Positions 1 through 4,219 of a stretch of 6,530 nt of DNA are shown here, piece after piece. The notes beneath the pieces are model-generated. The model did no database searches. It saw only the letters and a program-made list of their open reading frames with translations, and had not been told where the DNA came from. Source of the stretch: Clostridia bacterium (GTDB lineage: Bacteria > Bacillota > Clostridia > Oscillospirales > CAG-272); contig JAFYMA010000247.1 in assembly GCA_017556845.1 (NCBI GenBank), positions 1 through 6,530 on the forward strand. The letters run 5' to 3'. Made by a program: the position numbers and the translations under genes. How positions within the stretch are numbered: position 1 is the stretch's first letter; each line of letters begins with the position of its first letter.

Positions 1-177
1 GGCGTAACTCTTACAGGTGCAGGTGCAACATTCCCTTACGGAGTAGATCCCAGAGACAGAAATCTCCGCCTTGCCCCGACGTATCCTTCAAATGAGGAGC
101 TTGCCGTTGCAATAAGGGTAGTATGTCTTTGCGTAAAGCTTGCTTATTTCAACGTATACAAAAGCGACCTGAAATAA
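1..177 (+). CDS. PLP-dependent aminotransferase, class I/II fold (C-terminal fragment)
   Basis: Reading frame 1 is open from the first base to a TAA at 175-177 and gives 58 residues; the start and the catalytic part lie upstream of the window. The visible end begins GVTLTGAGATFPYG and continues with a DPRDRNLRLAPTYPS stretch and a final helix ending in YKSDLK. From memory, this Gly-rich GAGATFPYG segment followed by an (I/L)R(I/L)APT(Y/F)P strand is typical of the C-terminus of the clostridial aminotransferases of the MocR-like/alanine-glyoxylate type (Pfam Aminotran_MocR), in which the Arg in the R-x-A-P-T strand would bind the substrate carboxylate. The substrate cannot be read from this fragment. 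The family call is fairly firm because of the motif; the Lys that binds PLP is not in view. The gene ends 37 bp before the next promoter, so it is probably the last gene of its unit. Confidence 0.85.
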   Translation, partial: GVTLTGAGATFPYGVDPRDRNLRLAPTYPSNEELAVAIRVVCLCVKLAYFNVYKSDLK

Positions 178-189
178 GAAATAGTAAAC

Positions 190-212
190 AAAAAGTAAAA
201 TAATACTTTTTT
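190..212 (+). terminator. weak AT-only hairpin with T-run behind the aminotransferase gene
   Basis: An 8-bp inverted repeat, AAAAAGTA (190-197) and TACTTTTT (204-211), encloses a 6-nt loop and runs into a T-tract, 12 bp after the stop codon of the aminotransferase. It has the layout of an intrinsic terminator, but the stem has one G-C pair only, so it may be inefficient or fortuitous. Confidence 0.3.
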
Positions 213-214
213 CA

Positions 215-243
215 TTGACAAAACGCATACAGTATGATACAAT
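215..243 (+). promoter_or_regulatory. sigma-A promoter with extended -10, driving the CorC-like gene
   Basis: A perfect -35 box TTGACA (215-220) and a -10 box TACAAT (238-243) are separated by exactly 17 bp. A TG dinucleotide at 235-236, one base before the -10 box, makes an extended -10. The expected transcription start is near 249-251, about 195 nt upstream of the ATG at 447. This is by far the best promoter match seen in the window. It implies that the leader and the gene at 447 are transcribed independently of the aminotransferase. Confidence 0.78.
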
Positions 244-249
244 GACAGA

Positions 250-446
250 AAATTAAAATGATTGTGTGAGGATTCTTACCTACTATGGATTCAGTCGAAG
301 GCGATTGTAACAGTATCAAGACAATGTAATATACAGGCATCCCTGCGGTAATTCCGAAAATTTCGGTTTTATTGGCAGGTATGCCTTTTTGCGTTTGATC
401 CCACATATAAAATAACTACAAAAAAGAAAGGTTTGGTCTTTAATTT
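250..446 (+). promoter_or_regulatory. long structured 5' leader, possible attenuator or small RNA
   Basis: The leader runs about 195 nt between the predicted transcription start and the ATG at 447. It contains a terminator hairpin (335-390). Upstream, ACAAT at 321-325 can pair either with ATTGT at 304-308 or with ATTGT at 261-265, and TTACC at 276-280 can pair with GGTAA at 347-351 in the upper part of the terminator, with GGA 270-272 facing TCC 353-355. Such mutually exclusive pairings are what a regulated attenuator would need, but short pairings also occur by chance. I compared it mentally with M-box, yybP-ykoY, NiCo, ydaO, T-box, c-di-GMP and guanidine-I consensus elements and saw no match. 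It may instead be a separate small RNA of about 140 nt ending at the terminator. Confidence 0.45.
335..390 (+). terminator. intrinsic terminator inside the leader of the CorC-like gene
   Basis: The lower stem pairs AGGCAT (335-340) with ATGCCT (381-386) and, after one C/T mismatch, CCTGC (342-346) with GCAGG (375-379). An upper hairpin pairs CCGAA (354-358) with TTCGG (362-366). The stem is followed directly by TTTTT (386-390). The run of Ts is on the plus strand only, so it acts on transcripts from the promoter at 215-243. It sits 57 bp before the ATG at 447, where an attenuation terminator would be expected. Confidence 0.7.
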
Positions 447-1718
447 ATGCCTGATGGTGTCTTACCTAAAATTATCGTAATAGTGATCCTGGTATTGATG
501 TCCGCTTATTTTTCCGCTACTGAAACAGCTTTTTCATCCTTGAATAAAACAAGGATAAAGACTATGGCAGAAAAGGGAGACAAAAAAGCCGCTTTAGTAT
601 ATAAGCTGTCCGAAAAATATGACAAGCTTATCTCTACGATCCTTATAGGTAACAATATCGTAAATATACTTGCCGCCTCTTTAGGCACTTTGCTTTTTAT
701 TGATATATTGAGCGATGAAAATCTCGGAACGACCGTTTCTACGGCAGTTATCACCGTTGCATTGCTTATTTTCGGTGAAATATCGCCTAAAACTCTTGCA
801 AAAAATTCGCCCGAGAGATTTGCCGTTGTAGCCGCACCGATAATAAACGTACTTATAATTTTACTCACTCCGATCAATTTTCTTTTCTCGTTATGGCAGA
901 GCCTTTTGCTGAAGATATTCAAGGTTGAAGAAACTCAAAAAATATCTCAGGAAGAGCTTTTGATGATAGTTGACGAGGTACAGCAGGAGGGCAGCATCGA
1001 CGATGACGACAGCGAGCTTATACGAAGCGCTATCGAATTCAGAGATCTTCGCGCTGAGGATATTCTTACTCACCGTATGGACCTTGAAGCCGTTATGCTT
1101 AATTGCGACAAGCAAATGATTGCTGAAACATTCTCAACAACGAAGTTTTCAAGACTTCTCGTGTACGATGAAAGCATTGACAATATCGTCGGTGTAATAC
1201 ATCAGAAGGATTTCTATATCAACGGAAGTATAACAGACAAGGAAATATCCGAAATAATGACAAAGCCCATTTTCGTTCAGAAAACGGAAATGATAAACGA
1301 TCTGTTAAAGCAGCTCCAGAAGGAAAAATCACACGTTGCCGTTGTTCTTGACGAATACTGCGGAACACTCGGTATCGTTACGATGGAGGATATTCTCGAA
1401 GAGCTTGTCGGTGAAATATGGGACGAACACGACGAGGTAGTTGAAAGCTTTGCGGAAACACCCGACAAAAACGTATACAAGGTAGACTGCCTTGTTACAA
1501 CAGATGAATTCTTTGAATTTTTCGGCCTTGAATCCGATACGGAGAGCACCTCTCTTAACGGTTGGATAATGGAGCAGCTCGGTGACGTGCCCGAAACGGG
1601 AGATTCATTCTCGTATGAAAATCTTGATATCACCGTGCTTGAAACTGACATTCACAGAGCCGTTTACATAACCGTTAAGGTCAACGAAAAAAGCAAGAAT
1701 GAGGAAAACGAGGAATAA
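447..1718 (+). CDS. CNNM/DUF21-CBS-CorC_HlyC membrane protein (hemolysin-family cation efflux protein)
   Basis: This 423-residue protein has the full CorC/TlyC/MpfA architecture and the usual length. The DUF21 (CNNM) membrane domain spans about residues 5-190, with hydrophobic segments near 8-24, 61-84, 95-112 and 124-158 and the family motifs SATETAFSSLN (23-33) and GEISPK (110-115). A CBS pair covers about 203-328, ending in LDEYCGTLGIVTMEDIL and the acidic VGEIWDEHDE. The CorC_HlyC domain covers about 340-415. Family members export or otherwise control Mg2+ (or Co2+), with the CBS pair binding nucleotide; the name 'hemolysin' is historical. The usual Gly in LDEYGGT is Cys305 here. The ATG at 447 follows an in-frame TAA at 441-443, so no earlier start is possible; the nearest purine-rich site, AAAGAAAGG (423-431), is 15 nt away, which is long. 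It is monocistronic, has its own promoter and attenuator-like leader, and ends at a strong terminator. The substrate ion is inferred only from the family. Confidence 0.95.
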   Translation: MPDGVLPKIIVIVILVLMSAYFSATETAFSSLNKTRIKTMAEKGDKKAALVYKLSEKYDKLISTILIGNNIVNILAASLGTLLFIDILSDENLGTTVSTAVITVALLIFGEISPKTLAKNSPERFAVVAAPIINVLIILLTPINFLFSLWQSLLLKIFKVEETQKISQEELLMIVDEVQQEGSIDDDDSELIRSAIEFRDLRAEDILTHRMDLEAVMLNCDKQMIAETFSTTKFSRLLVYDESIDNIVGVIHQKDFYINGSITDKEISEIMTKPIFVQKTEMINDLLKQLQKEKSHVAVVLDEYCGTLGIVTMEDILEELVGEIWDEHDEVVESFAETPDKNVYKVDCLVTTDEFFEFFGLESDTESTSLNGWIMEQLGDVPETGDSFSYENLDITVLETDIHRAVYITVKVNEKSKNEENEE

Positions 1719-1769
1719 GGTATCTCAAATTCTGTCAATATCTTAAAAACGGTTTATGAAAAAATGCAA

Positions 1770-1807
1770 AATACGGCATACCTATTAAAAGGTATACCGT
1801 ATTTTTT
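1770..1807. terminator. bidirectional intrinsic terminator between convergent genes
   Basis: A 14-bp stem pairs AATACGGCATACCT (1770-1783) with AGGTATACCGTATT (1790-1803), with one C/A mismatch and a 6-nt loop. On the plus strand it runs into TTTTTT (1802-1807), ending the CorC-like transcript. On the minus strand the stem is followed by TTTGCATTTTTT, so it can also end the pcrA-to-ASCH transcript. Its position between two convergent stop codons (1718 and 1809) fits both uses. Confidence 0.87.
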
Positions 1808-1808
1808 A

Positions 1809-2159
1809 TTACACATCATTTTTCAATGATATTTCAATTCCTACAACGCCGTATTTTTTCTCGTCTTCCTTTGAGTAATATTCGTACATATCAGTATAGC
1901 TTGCATTTTTGGCATCGCGTTCGGAATATCCGAGCTCCCTTGCGGAAAATGCACCGTATAGCTGCATAAAGCTGTCAAAAACGTGCAGGGCTTTTATTTC
2001 GGTTATTATTTGTTCACCCTTTTCATTACTTGTGAAAACTAACGTATCATTTACCGAAAACTTACGTCTTTTTTCGTCATACAGACGCATTTCGATCTTT
2101 TTATTTCCCGCCCTCACTGCCTCAAACGGCATTTTGCAAAGCTTCATATTGTGTATCAT
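1809..2159 (-). CDS. ASCH-domain protein, stand-alone
   Basis: The 116-residue protein is essentially one ASCH domain (PUA-like beta barrel). The N-terminal helix and strand, MKLCKMPFEAVRAG, lead into KKIEMRLYDEKRRKFSVNDTLVF (residues 20-42), the family signature G-x-K-x-x-E-x-R followed by a 'GD.I.F' type turn (here ND). The C-terminus DMYEYYSKEDEKKYGVVGIEI (90-110) is the usual end of this clostridial/bacilli subfamily. ASCH proteins are thought to bind RNA or modified nucleosides; one member, E. coli YqfB, is an N4-acetylcytidine amidohydrolase. Residues K21, E23 and R25 line the expected cleft, but I cannot claim that activity here. The ATG at 2159 has a strong ribosome binding site, AGGGAG (2168-2173), 8 nt upstream. 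It is the last gene of the minus-strand unit, 57 bp after pgcA with a hairpin between, and no separate promoter was recognised. Confidence 0.87.
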   Translation of the reverse strand: MIHNMKLCKMPFEAVRAGNKKIEMRLYDEKRRKFSVNDTLVFTSNEKGEQIITEIKALHVFDSFMQLYGAFSARELGYSERDAKNASYTDMYEYYSKEDEKKYGVVGIEISLKNDV

Positions 2160-2180
2160 ATAAACTTCTCCCTATTACCG

Positions 2181-2218
2181 AATATCGCCCGCAGTGCTGT
2201 TGCGGGCGATATTTTTTT
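2181..2218 (+). terminator. perfect hairpin with plus-strand T-tract between pgcA and the ASCH gene
   Basis: A perfect 13-bp inverted repeat, AATATCGCCCGCA (2181-2193) and TGCGGGCGATATT (2201-2213), encloses a 7-nt loop. On the plus strand it is followed by seven Ts (2212-2218), the layout of a strong intrinsic terminator. Both neighbouring genes are on the minus strand, where the stem is followed by CGGTAATAGG and lacks a proper T-tract. It would therefore stop antisense transcription entering pgcA, while on the minus strand it may act only as a weak terminator or as a stabilising 3' end for pgcA mRNA. The stop codon of pgcA overlaps the T-tract. Confidence 0.72.
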
Positions 2219-3941
2219 ATTCTATACTATTTATGATACCAAGAGCTGCGGCTTTGAATTTTTCTATCTTATCGTCAGCACCCTGTGCCGTATCTGAATT
2301 CACAAGGTAATACAGCTTTATCTTCGGCTCTGTACCGGACGGGCGAATAACTATAACGTCATCTCCGCACTTGAAATATACGGTATTCGTCGTACCGCCC
2401 TCAATGACCGCCCTTTCACCTGTTTTCATATCGTACCGACACGGCACGTTATAGTCTATAACGGTATCTACTGCAACGTCTGCAAGCATTTTCGGCGGAT
2501 CGTTACGGAGCGTTGTCATAATACGCTTCATTTTATCAATTCCGTCAAGGCCCTTCATTGCAAGGTTATCTACACCGTCACGGTAATAGCCGTACTTCTG
2601 ATATATCGCCTGCATAGCATCATACAACGTCATTCCCTGCTTTTTGTAGTAAGCGGCAACCTCGCATATAAGCATCGTACCGACAACGGCGTCCTTATCG
2701 CGTGCGTACGTTCCGCGAAGATAGCCGTAGCTTTCCTCAAATCCGAACAAAAATTCTGCACTTCCCGGCTTTTCGTTATTCTTTATGACCTCGCCTATAT
2801 ACTTGAAGCCGGTGAAAACGTTATACATTTTCACGTTATTGACCTTGGCTATTTTGGAAACGAGCTCAGTTGTTACAAAGCTCTTTACGGTATACGCACC
2901 GTTAGGCATTTTTCCCGTTCTTTTCAATGCGTTTATGATGTAGTCAAGCAATATCGCACCGACTTGATTTCCCGTCATCGTAACGAAATCGTCACCGCAT
3001 TTTACAGCTATACCGACTCTGTCAGCATCGGGATCGGTTGCGATTATAAGATCTGAGCCGATCTGCTTTGCAAGAGCTATACCGGGCGTGAATACGTCCT
3101 TATATTCGGGGTTGGGAAATGGCGTCGTCGGAAAATCGCCGTCGGGAGTTGACTGCTCGGGAACCATATAAAGATTCTTGATACCGAGCCTCTCGATAAC
3201 ACGCGGAACGAGCTTGTATCCTGAGCCGTGCAAGGGAGTGTATACGATCTTTATATCGTCTGCCATCTGCCTTACCGTATCAAGATCTATCGCCTGCGCA
3301 TATACGTTTTCAAGATACGCCTTGTCTACGTCCTCGCCGATTATCTCGATAATACCGCTTTTTACACCGTCATCAAATGGAATTGAAAGAACTCCGTCAA
3401 AAATATCGGTCTTTGCGATAATATCGGACACCGTCTGTGCGTGCTCAGGCGGGAGCTGTGCGCCGTCCTCCCAATACGCTTTATATCCGTTATATTCCTT
3501 CGGATTGTGCGATGCTGTGATATTTATGCCCGCAATACAGTTAAGATGGCGTATTGCAAATGAAAGCACAGGTGTCGGTCTGAGATCCTCAAATATATAC
3601 ACCTTTATACCGTTTGCCGCAAGGACCTGTGCTGCGCTTTTTGAAAACAGCTCTGAATTATTTCTCGAATCGCAAGCTATTGCAACGCCTCTGTCCTCTG
3701 CCCTCTGATCCTTTATCAAGGTCGCTATCGCCTGCGTTGCCTGGCAGACCGTAAACATGTTCATTGCATTCGTGCCTGCGTTCATCGTACCTCTTAATCC
3801 TGCCGTACCGAACTGCAACGACTGATAAAAGCGTAATTTTATCTCATCGTCATTATCCTTTATGGCAATCAGCTCTGCTTTCGTCTGTTCGTCTACCTTA
3901 TCTGACGCAAGCCAGCGGTTATAGTTTTCAATGTAACTCAT
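2217..3941 (-). CDS. pgcA: phosphoglucomutase (alpha-D-phosphohexomutase family, PgcA type)
   Basis: This cytosolic enzyme interconverts glucose 1-phosphate and glucose 6-phosphate (phosphomannomutase activity is also possible), feeding UDP-glucose, glycogen and envelope glycan synthesis. All four domain signatures are present (numbered from the upstream Met at 3950): TASHNP at 145-150 with the phosphoserine Ser147, the Mg2+ loop DPDADR at 306-311, the sugar-binding loop GFEESYGY at 403-410, and the phosphate-binding loop RPSGTEPK at 536-543. The length of 574 residues matches B. subtilis PgcA (about 580), and GTAGLRG near residue 48 is also typical. I choose the ATG at 3941 (MSYIENYNRW): the site TAAGAAAGG (3951-3959) lies 9 nt before it but abuts the alternative ATG at 3950. 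It follows the TSCPD gene by 15 bp. Hexose specificity is inferred from the family. Confidence 0.95.
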   Translation of the reverse strand: MSYIENYNRWLASDKVDEQTKAELIAIKDNDDEIKLRFYQSLQFGTAGLRGTMNAGTNAMNMFTVCQATQAIATLIKDQRAEDRGVAIACDSRNNSELFSKSAAQVLAANGIKVYIFEDLRPTPVLSFAIRHLNCIAGINITASHNPKEYNGYKAYWEDGAQLPPEHAQTVSDIIAKTDIFDGVLSIPFDDGVKSGIIEIIGEDVDKAYLENVYAQAIDLDTVRQMADDIKIVYTPLHGSGYKLVPRVIERLGIKNLYMVPEQSTPDGDFPTTPFPNPEYKDVFTPGIALAKQIGSDLIIATDPDADRVGIAVKCGDDFVTMTGNQVGAILLDYIINALKRTGKMPNGAYTVKSFVTTELVSKIAKVNNVKMYNVFTGFKYIGEVIKNNEKPGSAEFLFGFEESYGYLRGTYARDKDAVVGTMLICEVAAYYKKQGMTLYDAMQAIYQKYGYYRDGVDNLAMKGLDGIDKMKRIMTTLRNDPPKMLADVAVDTVIDYNVPCRYDMKTGERAVIEGGTTNTVYFKCGDDVIVIRPSGTEPKIKLYYLVNSDTAQGADDKIEKFKAAALGIINSIE

Positions 3942-3950
3942 ATATTCCAT

Positions 3951-3959
3951 CCTTTCTTA
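3951..3959 (-). promoter_or_regulatory. ribosome binding site of pgcA overlapping the TSCPD stop codon
   Basis: On the minus strand this reads TAAGAAAGG: its first three bases are the stop codon of the TSCPD gene, and the purine run is the Shine-Dalgarno element for the pgcA ATG at 3941, 9 nt downstream. The spacing decides against the ATG at 3950, which directly abuts the GG. The overlap suggests translational coupling of the two genes. Confidence 0.7.
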
Positions 3960-4205
3960 CTGTTCCAACGCCTTTTTTAATGCACACGCGAGCTGATCGG
4001 GGCATGATGTGTTCTTAAAGCCGCATTTAGTTCCCTGCAAAAGAGATATTACCTTATGAGCGTCCATTCCCTGCACCAGCTTGGAAATCCCCTGCAGATT
4101 CCCGTGGCATCCGCCCAAAAAGTTCACGCTTTTTATTATGTCACCGTCAAGCTCAAGCTCTATCATAGAAGAGCACGTGCCCTTTGTTTTATATCTGTAA
4201 GTCAT
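3957..4205 (-). CDS. TSCPD-domain protein (TIGR03905-type), function unknown
   Basis: The 82-residue protein is a single TSCPD domain. It starts with MTYRYKTKGTCSSMIELELDG, has the motif GGCHGNLQGIS at 31-41, and ends with KCGFKNTSCPDQLA at 60-73, the motif that names the family. Cys11, Cys33, Cys61 and Cys68 stand at the family's conserved positions and could form a metal site (inference). The same domain occurs at the C-terminus of B12-dependent ribonucleotide reductases; the stand-alone form has no assigned function that I know. The length is normal for the short family. The ATG at 4205 has GAGG (4210-4213) 4 nt upstream, a rather short spacing. The gene lies 14 bp after the helicase stop and its own stop is inside the ribosome binding site of pgcA, so it is cotranscribed with both. 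Confidence 0.92.
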   Translation of the reverse strand: MTYRYKTKGTCSSMIELELDGDIIKSVNFLGGCHGNLQGISKLVQGMDAHKVISLLQGTKCGFKNTSCPDQLACALKKALEQ

Positions 4206-4219
4206 ATTTCCTCACAAAA

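Noticed and set aside
250..400. Leader as 6S RNA, M-box, T-box or yybP-ykoY element
   Set aside because: The two ends are not complementary as in 6S RNA, and none of the core consensus sequences of these riboswitches or of the T-box (AGGGTGGNACCGCG) is present.
212..406. Minus-strand ORF of 64 codons in the gap between the aminotransferase and CorC-like genes
   Set aside because: It overlaps the promoter and the terminator hairpin of the plus-strand leader, resembles no family I know, and its hydrophobic stretches come from the AT-rich sequence.
506..1651. Minus-strand ORFs opposite the CorC-like gene (506-922, 891-1115, 1277-1651)
   Set aside because: They are antisense shadows of a clear DUF21-CBS gene; the translations are low-complexity and show no domain.
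377..1783. Nine-base match between two hairpins: AGGTATGCC at 377-385 and its complement at 1775-1783
   Set aside because: It would be an inverted repeat flanking the CorC-like gene, but it is short, both copies are accounted for by separate terminator stems, and there are no other signs of a mobile element.
1909..4018. Plus-strand ORFs opposite the ASCH, pgcA and TSCPD genes
   Set aside because: They are shadows of well-identified genes with complete motifs on the other strand; no recognisable domain or convincing ribosome binding site.
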